Shown here: piece by piece, positions 1 to 7,897 of the stretch
Layout: every line of letters begins with the position of its first letter
Numbering within the stretch: the stretch's first letter is position 1
NCBI GenBank assembly: GCA_902399975.1
Contig: CABOHA010000005.1
Span: 73,608 to 137,607, forward strand
Origin: Coriobacteriaceae bacterium
GTDB taxonomy: Bacteria; Actinomycetota; Coriobacteriia; Coriobacteriales; Coriobacteriaceae
Direction: 5' to 3'
Length of the DNA: 64,000 bases
Program-made: the position numbers and the translations under genes
The notes under the pieces: generated by a model
The model's database searches: none
What the model was told of the DNA's origin: nothing
Seen by the model: only the letters and a program-made list of their open reading frames with translations

Positions 1-571
1 AAGTCTCGCGGCGGCCGTTATAGTTATTGACGCCGCTCGAGCGCGTCAGACCCGAGCCGTTCGCGTAATACGCAGCAGACGTGTAAGACGAGCCGGAGCC
101 GGCGTTGTAATACGAAGCCTGGGCGGCCTCGGCAGCCTCCGCCTCGGCGGCAGCGGCCTCGAGCGCTTCGCGCTTGGCATTCTCAAGCACAGTGCGCAGC
201 TCATCGAGCTCGGTCGACTTCGCGTCGACCTCCCCCATCGTCAAAAGGCTGCCCGCACCATCGATACAACCCTGCAGCACAGCGCGCTCGTCATCGGTGG
301 CATAGTCACCATACATGTTTAGGATAATCTGAGCGCGTATCTCAAGGGAATCGCGCTTGGCCTCCATCGAGGCGTTCCACTCCTGCATGGAACCATAACC
401 ATCGCCGCGATAATCAACGGGCTGTACCAGCGTCGTCTCGGACGGCGTAGATCCAACCGTATCGGACAGTGTTGCGGCGTGGGCATCAGTTGCACCGGCG
501 CCCGCCAAAAGTGCCACGGTCAGAGCGGCGGAAAGGGCAGCGGCTTTCGGTTTTCGTGAATCGATCCTCAT
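1..571 (-). CDS. Secreted protein of unknown function, C-terminus cut by window edge
   Basis: The reading frame opens with ATG at 571, 11 bases after a GGAGG, and runs off the left edge of the window without a stop, giving about 190 residues. The first 32 residues look like a Sec signal peptide: a basic start (MRIDSRKPK), a hydrophobic Ala/Leu stretch and an AHA cleavage site. The mature part holds an acidic helical region, then an Ala/Glu-rich coiled-coil-like segment around residues 130-155, then a low-complexity Ser/Gly/Tyr linker. The last visible residues (GLTRSSGVNNYNGRRET) look like the start of a C-terminal domain found in secreted cell-wall proteins of related gut actinobacteria; this is from memory of such proteins and is not proven here. 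Probable role: exported, cell-envelope or peptidoglycan related. Confidence 0.7.
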   Translation of the reverse strand, partial: MRIDSRKPKAAALSAALTVALLAGAGATDAHAATLSDTVGSTPSETTLVQPVDYRGDGYGSMQEWNASMEAKRDSLEIRAQIILNMYGDYATDDERAVLQGCIDGAGSLLTMGEVDAKSTELDELRTVLENAKREALEAAAAEAEAAEAAQASYYNAGSGSSYTSAAYYANGSGLTRSSGVNNYNGRRET

Positions 572-883
572 GTAGCTGGAAACCTCCGTAGTGCGTTTTT
601 GCTGCGTTTGAGCTGCGTGTGATTCGATCGCGCTGCATAGTACCTCGAGCAAATCGCGACCTGCGGTTTTACTCAAAAGGCGCACGTCAATTGCGTAAAA
701 CTCACATCCTCTCAACAGGAGTTTTCCACAACTCGAATGCATAAAGCATGCCAAAAACCCTGTAATAGCGCCCTTCCTATGCAAAAAAGGCGCCTGCGCA
801 ACCATTGCTTGCGCAGGCGCCTTGAGCAGGCATTTTATGCAGTTATACCTATCGAGTCGCAAGGGGTCCTTGCACAAGTCGCC
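572..883. other. Intergenic stretch without a gene
   Basis: Apart from the metY terminator (781-823) this stretch holds only the ribosome site and presumed promoter of the secreted-protein gene that reads leftwards from 571. The part at 600-720 is AT-richer than the flanks, as expected for a promoter region. No RNA gene or conserved short ORF was recognised. Confidence 0.6.
781..823 (-). terminator. Rho-independent terminator of metY
   Basis: Perfect 15-bp inverted repeat (787-801 with 809-823, loop of 7) which, read on the minus strand, is followed by a run of six U (783-788). It lies 60 bases past the metY stop, in the right orientation. Confidence 0.92.
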
Positions 884-2194
884 TTACTCGTCCAGCGCGG
901 CGAAGGCCTGCTTCAGATCCCAAATGATGTCCTCGGCGTTCTCGGTACCGATGGAAAGACGGATCGTGGAGGGCGTGATGTTCTGCTCGGCGAGCTCCTC
1001 GGCAGAGAGCTGGGAGTGCGTGGTGGTAGCCGGGTGCACGACGAGCGACTTGACGTCGGCCACGTTGGCGAGCAGCGAGAACACCTGCAAATGATCGATG
1101 AACTTCCAAGCTGCCTCCTGGCCACCCTTAATCTCAAAGGTGAAGATCGAAGCGCCACCGTTGGGGAAGTACTTCTGATAGAGCTCGTGATCGGGGTGCT
1201 CAGACAGGCTCGGGTGGTTCACCTTGGCGACGTGGCTGTCACCAGCCAGGAACTCAACGACCTTCTTGGTGTTCTCGACATGGCGGTCGACGCGCAGCGA
1301 CAGAGTCTCGGTGCCCTGGAGCAGGACCCAGGCGTTGAACGGGCTGATGCAGGCACCCTCGTCACGCAGCAAGATGGCGCGGACATAGGTCGCGAAGGCG
1401 GCGGGACCGGCAGCCTCGGCAAACGAAACACCGTGGTAGGAGGGGTTGGGCTCAGCGATCTGGGCGTACTTGCCGCTCGCCTTCCAATCGAAGTTACCAC
1501 CATCGACGATCACGCCGCCCAGCGAGGTGCCGTGGCCGCCGATGAACTTGGTTGCGGAGTGGACAACGATGTTGGCGCCATGCTCCAGCGGACGGAACAG
1601 ATACGGGGTGCCGAAAGTGTTGTCGACGACAACCGGCAAACCATGCTTCTTGGCAACCTCGGAGATAGCGTCGATGTTGGGAATGTCGGAATTGGGGTTG
1701 CCGAGCGTCTCGAGGTAGATGACCGTAGTGTTGTCCTTGATGGCGCCCTCGACCTCGTCCAGGTTATGGGCATCGACAAACGTGGTCTCGACGCCAAACT
1801 GGGAGAGCGTATGCTCCAGCAGGTTGTAGGAGCCACCGTAGATGGTCTTCTGGGCAACCACATGGTCACCGGCCTGGGCAAGTGCCTCCAGGGCATAGGT
1901 GATGGCGGCGGCGCCAGAGGCGACGGCGAGGCCAGCAACGCCACCCTCGAGCGCGGCGATACGGTCCTCAAAGACGCCCTGGGTGGAGTTGGTCAGACGA
2001 CCGTAGATGTTACCGGCGTCGGCAAGACCAAAGCGGTCGGCGGCGTGCTGGGAGTTGCGGAACACATAGCTCGTGGTCTGGTAGATAGGCACGGCGCGGG
2101 AGTCGGATGCGGGGTCGGCGCTCTCCTGGCCAACATGAAGCTGCAGGGTATCGAAACCAAAGGTGTGCTCGGGGTTGTTGATGAACTGGCTCAT
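884..2194 (-). CDS. metY: O-acetylhomoserine aminocarboxypropyltransferase (sulfhydrylase)
   Basis: A PLP enzyme of the Cys/Met metabolism family that makes homocysteine from O-acetyl-homoserine and sulfide, i.e. direct sulfhydrylation for methionine synthesis in the cytoplasm. The 436-residue length is typical of MetY rather than of the shorter MetB/MetC (about 380-400). The PLP lysine is K216 in SATKFIGGHG; the glycine-rich PLP phosphate site (ASGAAAITYALEAL) lies near residue 90. ATG at 2194 follows AAGGAG with a 6-base gap. A 17-residue ORF with two Cys codons and a hairpin precedes it in the same transcript, so expression is probably tuned by sulfur amino acid supply. It is transcribed away from a LysR-type regulator, a common arrangement for a regulated sulfur gene. 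A related gamma-lyase function is possible but less likely at this length. Confidence 0.93.
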   Translation of the reverse strand: MSQFINNPEHTFGFDTLQLHVGQESADPASDSRAVPIYQTTSYVFRNSQHAADRFGLADAGNIYGRLTNSTQGVFEDRIAALEGGVAGLAVASGAAAITYALEALAQAGDHVVAQKTIYGGSYNLLEHTLSQFGVETTFVDAHNLDEVEGAIKDNTTVIYLETLGNPNSDIPNIDAISEVAKKHGLPVVVDNTFGTPYLFRPLEHGANIVVHSATKFIGGHGTSLGGVIVDGGNFDWKASGKYAQIAEPNPSYHGVSFAEAAGPAAFATYVRAILLRDEGACISPFNAWVLLQGTETLSLRVDRHVENTKKVVEFLAGDSHVAKVNHPSLSEHPDHELYQKYFPNGGASIFTFEIKGGQEAAWKFIDHLQVFSLLANVADVKSLVVHPATTTHSQLSAEELAEQNITPSTIRLSIGTENAEDIIWDLKQAFAALDE

Positions 2195-2248
2195 GATGAT
2201 CTCCTTGATCGAACGAAAGTAAATAAAAAGAGAGAAGTAAGTCGCTGT

Positions 2249-2280
2249 CTCCTGATCACGCCGACGGGCGCAAACAGGAG
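2249..2280 (-). promoter_or_regulatory. Nested hairpin overlapping the metY leader ORF
   Basis: Outer stem CTCCTG (2249-2254) pairs with CAGGAG (2275-2280); inner stem CGCC (2259-2262) pairs with GGCG (2267-2270). The structure covers leader codons 11-17 plus the stop, including the second Cys codon, so translation of the leader would open it. There is no U-run directly after it, so it looks more like an anti-terminator, Rho-control or ribosome-position sensor than a simple terminator. Confidence 0.5.
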
Positions 2281-2309
2281 CCCGGCATTCGTCTTGGTAA
2301 GCAATTCAT
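2256..2309 (-). CDS. Cys-containing leader peptide upstream of metY
   Basis: A 17-codon ORF, MNCLPRRMPGSCLRPSA, ends 61 bases before metY on the same strand. Its ribosome site is excellent: AAAGGAGG seven bases before the ATG at 2309. It has Cys at positions 3 and 12, an unusual density, and basic residues. A hairpin (2249-2280) overlaps its last codons and stop. Cys-containing upstream ORFs control sulfur genes in other actinobacteria by ribosome stalling or attenuation; that this one does so is inference from position, composition and the overlapping hairpin. It is too short for any homology-based call. Confidence 0.6.
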   Translation of the reverse strand: MNCLPRRMPGSCLRPSA

Positions 2310-2377
2310 ATGCGGGCCTCCTTTCGCATCCCGGTTCTGTGGTCGGCTTAATTACCTACCGCCTTTGTGTGTTTTGA

Positions 2378-2406
2378 ATAGTACGAGCATCGTCTCCCTC
2401 GGTCAA
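2378..2406 (-). promoter_or_regulatory. Predicted promoter of metY leader transcript
   Basis: On the minus strand TTGACC (2401-2406) and TACTAT (2378-2383) are separated by exactly 17 bases, a good sigma-70-type pair. A start near 2370 would leave a roughly 175-base leader holding the Cys ORF and hairpin. Confidence 0.6.
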
Positions 2407-2428
2407 TCACTTAAAAGCGCTAACCTGT

Positions 2429-2451
2429 TATCGGTTTTTTAGATAGCTATC
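2429..2451. promoter_or_regulatory. Candidate LysR-type operator
   Basis: TATC (2429-2432) and GATA (2442-2445) form an interrupted dyad with 9 bases between, fitting the T-N11-A rule for LysR proteins; a perfect GATAGCTATC palindrome (2442-2451) adjoins it. It sits just upstream of the LysR gene and between the two divergent promoters. Suggestive only. Confidence 0.35.
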
Positions 2452-2467
2452 GAAAGGACGGGCGCCG

Positions 2468-3370
2468 ATGACCCTCCAGCAGCTTCGCTTTCTTATCGCC
2501 GTGGCAGAATCCGGCTCAATTAACGCCGCAGCGCAGCGCCTCTATACCGCACAGTCCAATATCTCCAACGCCGTCAAAAGCCTCGAGCAGGAGCTCCATC
2601 TGGAGATCTTTACGCGCTCCAGCCGCGGCGTCACGCTCACCAACGACGGTACCGAGCTTTTAGGCTATGCGCGCCAGGTCGTGGAGCAGGCAGATATGCT
2701 CGAGGCGCGCTACGAGGACGGCGGCACCCCGCAAGCCCGCCTCGCCATTTCCGCCCAGCACTACGCCTTTTCGGTCGAGGCCTTTGTCAACGTAGTCGAG
2801 CGCTGCCGCGACAGCAAGTTCGAGTTCATCATGCGCGAGACCACCACATCGCAGATCATCGACGACGTGCGCGCGTTTCGCAGCGACATCGGCATCCTCT
2901 ATCTGGACGACTTTAATACCCGTGTCTTGCAGAAGGCCTTCGCCGATGCCCGCGCAAGCTTCCATCCCCTCTTCGACGCGACGGTCCACGTCTTCGTCAG
3001 CGAACGCCATCCGCTCGCACGCCGCCCTCAACTGTCCCTTGCCGACCTCACGCCCTATACGCGCTACAGCTTTGAGCAGGGAACCTCAAACTCCTTCTAT
3101 TACGCCGAGGAACCCTTTAGCTATATCCCTTGCGACCGCAACATACGAATCTCGGACCGCGGAACACTTACTAACTTACTTATCACGTCGAACGGTTACA
3201 CCCTGTCGACCGGTGTCCTCTCCAATGAAATGCAATGGGGTATGGCATCGATCCCGTTAGCAGACGCCCCAACGATGCACGTAGGCTATATCATGCACGA
3301 CGAGCGCAAGCCCTCTCCCCTCTTGCAGCAATACCTCGACGAGCTCAACCGCATCATCCGTGCCAACTAA
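2468..3370 (+). CDS. LysR-family transcriptional regulator
   Basis: Full-length LysR protein of 300 residues. The winged helix-turn-helix occupies residues 1-60 (MTLQQLRFLIAVAESGSINAAAQRLYTAQ, split here only by description: LRFLIAVAESGS then AAAQRLYTAQSNIS), followed by the linker helix and a two-lobed effector domain from about 90 on. ATG 2468 follows GAAAGGA by 9 bases. It is divergent from metY with a shared 270-base control region, so it may regulate metY in response to a sulfur metabolite, as CysB/MetR-like proteins do; the effector cannot be read from sequence. It could also act on an unlinked target. Confidence 0.88.
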   Translation: MTLQQLRFLIAVAESGSINAAAQRLYTAQSNISNAVKSLEQELHLEIFTRSSRGVTLTNDGTELLGYARQVVEQADMLEARYEDGGTPQARLAISAQHYAFSVEAFVNVVERCRDSKFEFIMRETTTSQIIDDVRAFRSDIGILYLDDFNTRVLQKAFADARASFHPLFDATVHVFVSERHPLARRPQLSLADLTPYTRYSFEQGTSNSFYYAEEPFSYIPCDRNIRISDRGTLTNLLITSNGYTLSTGVLSNEMQWGMASIPLADAPTMHVGYIMHDERKPSPLLQQYLDELNRIIRAN

Positions 3371-3469
3371 CTGTCGGAAGACGGGGTAGAAATCGTAGAT
3401 TGCTAGCCCCCGGCGGGCATGGCGCTACAATGGTCACTCACACGAAACGTACCCAACGAAAGGAAGCCC

Positions 3470-3955
3470 GTGAAGGTCATCATCTATACCGACGGCTCGG
3501 CCCGATCAAATCCGGGACGCGGCGGCTACGGCGCCGTGCTCAAATACACCAACCCCGCCGGCAAGACCTTCACCTCCGAGCTTTCGCGCGGCTACGCCAA
3601 GACCACCAACAACCGCATGGAACTCATGGCGGTCATCGTGGCGCTCGAGGCGCTCAACCGCCCTTGCGAGGTCGAAGTCCATTCCGATTCGCAGTATGTC
3701 GTCAACGCCTTTAACAAGCACTGGATCGACGGCTGGAAAAAGCGCGGATGGAAAACCGCCAACAAGCAACCCGTCAAGAACCGCGACCTGTGGGAGCGCC
3801 TACTCACCGCCAAAAGCAAGCACAAGGTTGAGTTCATCTGGGTTAAGGGTCACGCTGGTCACGAGCTCAACGAGCGCTGTGATGAGCTCGCCACCACGGC
3901 GGCCGACGGCAGCAACCTCGATATCGACACCGGCTTTAACGAGAGCGACCTGTAA
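3470..3955 (+). CDS. rnhA: Ribonuclease HI
   Basis: Cuts the RNA strand of RNA-DNA hybrids during replication and repair. The 161-residue protein starts with GTG at 3470, placed 7 bases after GAAAGGA and giving the usual [10 protein letters not shown] start; an in-frame ATG at 3419 would add 17 residues without homology and lacks a ribosome site. The four metal-binding acids are present: D8 (YTDGS), E51 (NRMEL), D73 (HSDSQ) and D138 (RCDEL), with the catalytic His in GHAGH near 128-131. The basic handle ([20 protein letters not shown]) typical of the E. coli-type enzyme is kept. The next gene follows after 73 bases. Confidence 0.95.
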   Translation: MKVIIYTDGSARSNPGRGGYGAVLKYTNPAGKTFTSELSRGYAKTTNNRMELMAVIVALEALNRPCEVEVHSDSQYVVNAFNKHWIDGWKKRGWKTANKQPVKNRDLWERLLTAKSKHKVEFIWVKGHAGHELNERCDELATTAADGSNLDIDTGFNESDL

Positions 3956-4028
3956 TAGCGTTTTCGCGCAGCTTTATATCCCCACGCGCTACACTCATCC
4001 TGTAGACCAAACAACGCAAGGGAGACGT

Positions 4029-5135
4029 ATGCTGCGCATCGCGACCATCGGTACATCCATGATCACCGACGACTTTATCCAAGTCGTCAACGCCAACGAC
4101 CAAGCCGCGTTTGTGGGCACGCTTTCACGCGACGCCAATCGCGGTACTGCCTTTACCGCCGAGCGCGGTGGCGAGCGAAACTTTACGTCGCTCGATGAGC
4201 TTGCGGCAGCCGCCGACGTCGACGCCGTCTACATCGGCAGCCCCAATGCGCTTCACTACGAGCAGGCCCTTGCCTGCATCGCCGGTGGCAAGCACGTCAT
4301 CGTCGAGAAACCCTTCTGCGCCACCGAAGCGCAGGCGCTGGAAGTCTTCCGCGCTGCCGAGACAGCAGGTGTCGTGGCCCTCGAGGCCATGCGTCCCCTC
4401 CACGATCCCGCCTTCCACGCCATCGAGGACGCCCTGGGCGAGATCGCCCCCATCCGCCGCGCCTCATTGCGCTTTGGCAAGTATTCCTCGCGCTACAACG
4501 AGATTCTCGCGGGACGCGCCACCAATATCTTCGACTGCAATATGGCATCGGGTTCCCTCATGGACATTGGCGTCTACGCCGTCGAGCCCATGGTCGAGAT
4601 TTTCGGCATGCCCTCCGGCCTTACGAGCATGACTACTCTACTCGACCCCACCACGCGACAGCTCACGCACGGCCCCATCGACGGCTGCGGTTCCATCCTC
4701 GCCAGCTATGGCGGAGGCAGCATCTCCGTCGAGCTCGCGCACTCCAAAATTACGAATGACCTGCTGCCCTCGCAGATCGAAGGCGAGCGTGGCACTATCC
4801 AGATCGACCATCTGTCCACGCCCCGCAACGTCCGCATCGACTATCGCGGCGATGTCGTACGCGGCTCGGCGACCGAGGCACCGCGCGAACAGGGCGACAA
4901 CGGCCGCGTGCTCGACCTGCCCAAATCGAGCAACACTATGGAATACGAACTCACAGACTTTATCACCGCCATCGGCGGCATCGATAACGTTAAGGAAGAG
5001 ATTTGGGAGACCCCGGCGGGACGTCACGAACTTGGTCACTACCGCGATGTCACGCTCGTCTCGCTGCGCATCATGGATGCCGTGCGCCAGCAGGCCGGCA
5101 TAACCTTCCCGGCCGACGCAGGCAAGCAGGCATAG
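4029..5135 (+). CDS. Gfo/Idh/MocA-family oxidoreductase
   Basis: NAD(P)-dependent dehydrogenase of sugar or inositol type, 368 residues. The Rossmann fold is at the N-terminus (MLRIATIGTS, the last position of the usual GxGxxG being relaxed to GTSMI), followed by the family's EKP motif (VIVEKPFC, about residue 96) whose Lys is catalytic. A C-terminal alpha/beta substrate domain follows (residues 125-330) with a DIGVYAVEP segment usual in the family. ATG 4029 comes after GGGAGAC at good spacing; upstream in-frame codons overlap rnhA in another frame and are not likely coding. The substrate cannot be predicted. It is followed after 2 bases by acylphosphatase, so the two are co-transcribed. Confidence 0.87.
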   Translation: MLRIATIGTSMITDDFIQVVNANDQAAFVGTLSRDANRGTAFTAERGGERNFTSLDELAAAADVDAVYIGSPNALHYEQALACIAGGKHVIVEKPFCATEAQALEVFRAAETAGVVALEAMRPLHDPAFHAIEDALGEIAPIRRASLRFGKYSSRYNEILAGRATNIFDCNMASGSLMDIGVYAVEPMVEIFGMPSGLTSMTTLLDPTTRQLTHGPIDGCGSILASYGGGSISVELAHSKITNDLLPSQIEGERGTIQIDHLSTPRNVRIDYRGDVVRGSATEAPREQGDNGRVLDLPKSSNTMEYELTDFITAIGGIDNVKEEIWETPAGRHELGHYRDVTLVSLRIMDAVRQQAGITFPADAGKQA

Positions 5136-5137
5136 CG

Positions 5138-5548
5138 ATGGGCCTCTTCGATACGTTCTTCTCCAGCGTCACCGGCGGCAGTCGAGAACCTCAAAAACCA
5201 TCAAACGTCGAGCTCGAGCTGCGCCGCAGGCTTACTGTGCTCGCAAGCGACGAGGCCACTCAAGACACTCCCCTGCGCTATTTCCTGCGCTGGGCGGGGC
5301 AAGTCCAGGGCGTTGGCTTTCGCTTTACCAACACCAACCTCGCGCAGGCACGCGCGCTCACCGGCTGGGTGCGTAACATGGAAGACGGCTCAGTCGAGAT
5401 GGAGATACAGGGAGCTCCGGCAAATATCCTATCTCATCTCGAAGCGCTTCATGCCTCCTACGAGCGCATGGGAACGCGTTTTCGCCTCGCAGACGCCCAG
5501 GCTCGAGCCCCACTTGCCAATGAAGACGGTTTCACGCCTCGTTATTAG
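5138..5548 (+). CDS. acyP: Acylphosphatase with N-terminal extension
   Basis: Small enzyme hydrolysing carboxyl-phosphate bonds such as acetyl phosphate. The acylphosphatase fold covers residues 50-136: the phosphate-binding loop QGVGFRFTN carries the essential Arg, and GWVRNMEDGSVE carries the essential Asn. The normal protein is about 90 residues; this one is 136, with an extra 45 residues (MGLFDTFFSSVTGG..., then a charged helix) whose role is unknown. ATG 5138 begins two bases after the stop of the oxidoreductase gene, implying translational coupling, and a Met right before the domain is absent, which supports the extended start. Confidence 0.85.
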   Translation: MGLFDTFFSSVTGGSREPQKPSNVELELRRRLTVLASDEATQDTPLRYFLRWAGQVQGVGFRFTNTNLAQARALTGWVRNMEDGSVEMEIQGAPANILSHLEALHASYERMGTRFRLADAQARAPLANEDGFTPRY

Positions 5549-5580
5549 TATTGTGTGCTAAATACGGTATCATTTACCTA
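5545..5580 (+). promoter_or_regulatory. AT-rich promoter region with a small dyad before the Fur-type gene
   Basis: TTAG (5545-5548) and CTAA (5558-5561) flank 9 bases in an AT-rich stretch between the acylphosphatase stop and the Fur-type start. Fur-family proteins often bind such sites to control themselves, but the match to a Fur or PerR box is weak. Confidence 0.25.
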
Positions 5581-5609
5581 CGACCGTTAATAGAAAAGAG
5601 GCGAGGCGC

Positions 5610-5990
5610 ATGGCGGTGCAAAGAAGGAATACCAGGCAGCGAAAGCTGGTTCTTGACGCCGTGCGCCAAAGCTATAACCATCCCACCGCCGACGAAATCT
5701 ACAACGTCGTGCGCGCGCAGGATGACAAAATCAGCCGCGGTACAGTCTACCGCAATCTCAATCTCTTGGCCGACGCCGGCGAAATCCTCTCCATCAAGAC
5801 GCCGGGCGGCAGCCGCTTCGATCGCACCATCGAGCCGCATGCGCATATCATCTGCACCTCGTGCAGCCGCGTCATCGACGTACCGCTCCCCTTCGATGCC
5901 CAGCTCGACGCCAAGGCGTCCGAGCAAATCGGCTGGCACGTCACGTCGCACTACACCATCTTCGAGGGTCTCTGCCCCGACTGCCGGTAG
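5610..5990 (+). CDS. Fur-family metalloregulator, PerR-like
   Basis: A 126-residue Fur superfamily repressor. The winged helix is in residues 10-75 (HPTADEIYNVVR then SRGTVYRNLNLLADAGEI). The dimer domain carries the structural zinc site with two CxxC pairs, CTSC near 92-95 and CPDC at the C-terminus, as in PerR and most Fur proteins; histidines of the sensing site are in IEPHAHIIC. The short length and the two CxxC pairs favour PerR (peroxide sensing) over Fur, but this is a judgement. ATG 5610 follows an AAGAGGCGAGG ribosome site. The gene stands alone, convergent with the HAD gene. Confidence 0.82.
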   Translation: MAVQRRNTRQRKLVLDAVRQSYNHPTADEIYNVVRAQDDKISRGTVYRNLNLLADAGEILSIKTPGGSRFDRTIEPHAHIICTSCSRVIDVPLPFDAQLDAKASEQIGWHVTSHYTIFEGLCPDCR

Positions 5991-6005
5991 ATGTTTGGGA
6001 CATGC

Positions 6006-6803
6006 CTACTCAGCAAGTAGACGACGCAGCTCCTCTTCGACCGTGCGCACGTAGCGGACACGGTCATTGACACCGCCCATGCTGGGATTGCAGCTCTCCA
6101 TCAGATAGGGATGGCCCACCACGTTGAGCATGTCGCGATCGTTTTCGTTATCGCCAAACGCCATCATTTCGTTAGGTGAGATCCCCAGCGCACAACCATA
6201 ATCGGCAAGCGCGGACCCCTTGCCCGAATCAAAGCCGATAAAGTCGGTCCATTCGGTTCCCGACGTCATCACATCGACCCGGTCGCTAAAGCGACGCACA
6301 AAATACTCCAGCGCCGCCGGCTGCTCCGCCTCGGACGTCTGGAAGGCAATCTTAATGACATCCTCGTCAATGTCCTCTGGACGGTCGACCACCGCCACAT
6401 CGCAGTGGACCTCATAACGCAGGTGGTCAACAAACGCGTCGTTGCCGCTCATGGTGTAGAGGTGCCCCTCACACGAAAGGGTCACGTCGGCATGTGGGTA
6501 CGCAACCACGGCATTCGCGATATCCATGGCCAGGCCACGCTCCATAGAACGCTTGACCACGGCACGCCCCTCGCTCATGACCAGGGCTCCGTTTTCGCAT
6601 ACATAGGCGAGTTCATCGGCCACCGGGGCAAACAGGTAGCGCAGGCTCGCATATTGACGGCCACTCGCCGGCATAAACACGATACCGCGACGATGCAGCT
6701 CATCGATAAGCTCAAAGGCCTCGGAACGCGGCTCGCGCTCCCCCGGGTGCAGCAGCGTGCCGTCCAAATCGCATGCAATCAGCTTGATTCCCTCAAGACC
6801 CAT
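6006..6803 (-). CDS. HAD-superfamily phosphatase, Cof subfamily
   Basis: Cytoplasmic sugar-phosphate or flavin-phosphate phosphatase of the Cof (IIB) type, 265 residues. HAD motif I is CDLDGTLL with nucleophile D12 and D14; motif II Ser is in MPASGRQ; motif III Lys in DSGKGSAL; motif IV acids in AFGDNENDRDML near residue 215. The large cap between motifs II and III is the Cof type. ATG 6803 follows GGGGGA by 6 bases. Substrate not predictable. It lies 83 bases downstream of the UreE-like gene on the same strand and may be in its transcript. Confidence 0.88.
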   Translation of the reverse strand: MGLEGIKLIACDLDGTLLHPGEREPRSEAFELIDELHRRGIVFMPASGRQYASLRYLFAPVADELAYVCENGALVMSEGRAVVKRSMERGLAMDIANAVVAYPHADVTLSCEGHLYTMSGNDAFVDHLRYEVHCDVAVVDRPEDIDEDVIKIAFQTSEAEQPAALEYFVRRFSDRVDVMTSGTEWTDFIGFDSGKGSALADYGCALGISPNEMMAFGDNENDRDMLNVVGHPYLMESCNPSMGGVNDRVRYVRTVEEELRRLLAE

Positions 6804-6886
6804 ATGCTTCCCCCAAAGCCTCCTATCAACAGCAAGACGGACCTTGATCGGTCACCCCTCAAAGCCCGTCTTGCGCATACGCGCGC

Positions 6887-7465
6887 TTAGTCGCGCGTCT
6901 TTTTAACGATGGTAAAGTCCGGAGCCATGCTCACGACGACCTCCGCCGCACTCGATGCAAAGCGCCGGTCCACATCGAGTTCACGGGTAACCACCGAGAG
7001 CTGAACACCCTCGACACCCCGAAGCATGCGGCCCAAAACAGGCTGCACCGGCGTATACATGCGCACGGTATGCTCGTCCGAGTCGCCCCGGAAGAGCGGC
7101 GCATGCATGTTGCCGATCTCCCAGCACGCATGCGCGAGTGCAATCGGATCCATGCGGTCGACTTCGACCAAATAGACCTCGGCGCTGCGCAGGCGCACGA
7201 CAACCGCCACGGGCACCATGCCCGAACGGTCAATGGCGAGCACGTCGCCATCGGCAAGACGACCGCCGTCGGCAGTATCCAGCCGAACATCGATCGTGCG
7301 TCCCAGCTCCGTCACGCCCACAAACGTGCGCGCATCAGCCTGGTCCCAATCGAGCAGGAGCTCGTCAACTTCAAAGACACCGCCCAGCTCCCGGCGAAGT
7401 AGGAGTTCATAGGACGGATCGTTGAGATTTCCCAAGCATGTCGTCGAAACCAAGCGTTCAGGCAT
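6887..7465 (-). CDS. UreE-like (urease accessory nickel-chaperone family) protein
   Basis: 192-residue protein whose C-terminal half fits UreE. The segment LAHACWEIGNMHAPLF (about residues 112-127) matches the UreE signature 'A.Y.LGNRH.P', keeping the GNxH histidine that binds nickel at the UreE dimer interface; VLGRMLRGVEGVQLSVV then fits the UreE 'VL..ML..LG..V' helix. The N-terminal half looks like the UreE beta domain (VRLDTADGGRLADGDVL). Unlike true UreE the HHDH motif before the helix is replaced (YTPVQPVL) and there is no His-rich tail. It starts 3 bases after the stop of a SlyD-type isomerase, itself a nickel-chaperone family. No urease or hydrogenase gene lies in the window. Family assignment is by eye. 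Confidence 0.6.
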   Translation of the reverse strand: MPERLVSTTCLGNLNDPSYELLLRRELGGVFEVDELLLDWDQADARTFVGVTELGRTIDVRLDTADGGRLADGDVLAIDRSGMVPVAVVVRLRSAEVYLVEVDRMDPIALAHACWEIGNMHAPLFRGDSDEHTVRMYTPVQPVLGRMLRGVEGVQLSVVTRELDVDRRFASSAAEVVVSMAPDFTIVKKTRD

Positions 7466-7468
7466 ACT

Positions 7469-7897
7469 CTAGCCCTCGACCTCAACGAGCTCGATATCAA
7501 AGTTGAGGTCCTTGCCGGCCAGCTCGTGGTTGGCGTCGAGCGTCACGGCCTCGGGCGTTACGTCGATGACCACGGCGGGGACGGGCATACCGCTCGGCGT
7601 GGACAGGAAGAGCTTCATGCCCTTCTCGATCTGCTCGATATTGGGAACCTGTTCGGTCGGGAAGGTCAGGACCATCTCGGGGTTGTGCTCGCCGTAGGCA
7701 TCGGCAGCAGGAATGTGCACGGTCTTCTTCTCGCCCACCTGCATGTCGACAACAGCGGCATCGAAGCCCTTGATCATCTGACCGGCGCCGCAGGTGAACT
7801 CCAGCGGCTCGCCGCGATCGTAGGAGCTATCGAACTGCGTGCCGTCGTCGAGCGTGCCGCGATAATGAGTCTTGACCTTCTTGCCCTGGTTGGACAT
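7469..7897 (-). CDS. FKBP-type peptidyl-prolyl isomerase, SlyD-like
   Basis: 142-residue prolyl isomerase/chaperone. The split FKBP domain (KVKTHYRGTLDDGTQFDSS at residues 8-25, then AAVVDMQVGEKKTVHIP) is interrupted by an insert-in-flap domain (residues about 70-125, AYGEHNPEMVLTFP), the hallmark of SlyD. The His/Cys-rich metal-binding tail of E. coli SlyD is missing; the protein ends VELVEVEG. ATG 7897 is chosen over the upstream one because GGAGG lies 5 bases before it. The UreE-like gene follows 3 bases after the stop, so the two are made together. The role is probably folding of other proteins, possibly with a nickel link given the neighbour. Confidence 0.88.
   Translation of the reverse strand: MSNQGKKVKTHYRGTLDDGTQFDSSYDRGEPLEFTCGAGQMIKGFDAAVVDMQVGEKKTVHIPAADAYGEHNPEMVLTFPTEQVPNIEQIEKGMKLFLSTPSGMPVPAVVIDVTPEAVTLDANHELAGKDLNFDIELVEVEG

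Noticed and set aside
2195..2400. SAM riboswitch or T-box upstream of metY
   Set aside because: Looked for because such elements are common before methionine genes; no matching helices or T-box sequence found. The leader ORF and hairpin explain the region better.
6832..6874. 9-bp inverted repeat GCAAGACGG/CCGTCTTGC between the UreE-like and HAD genes
   Set aside because: 25-base loop and no U-run; too weak to call a terminator.
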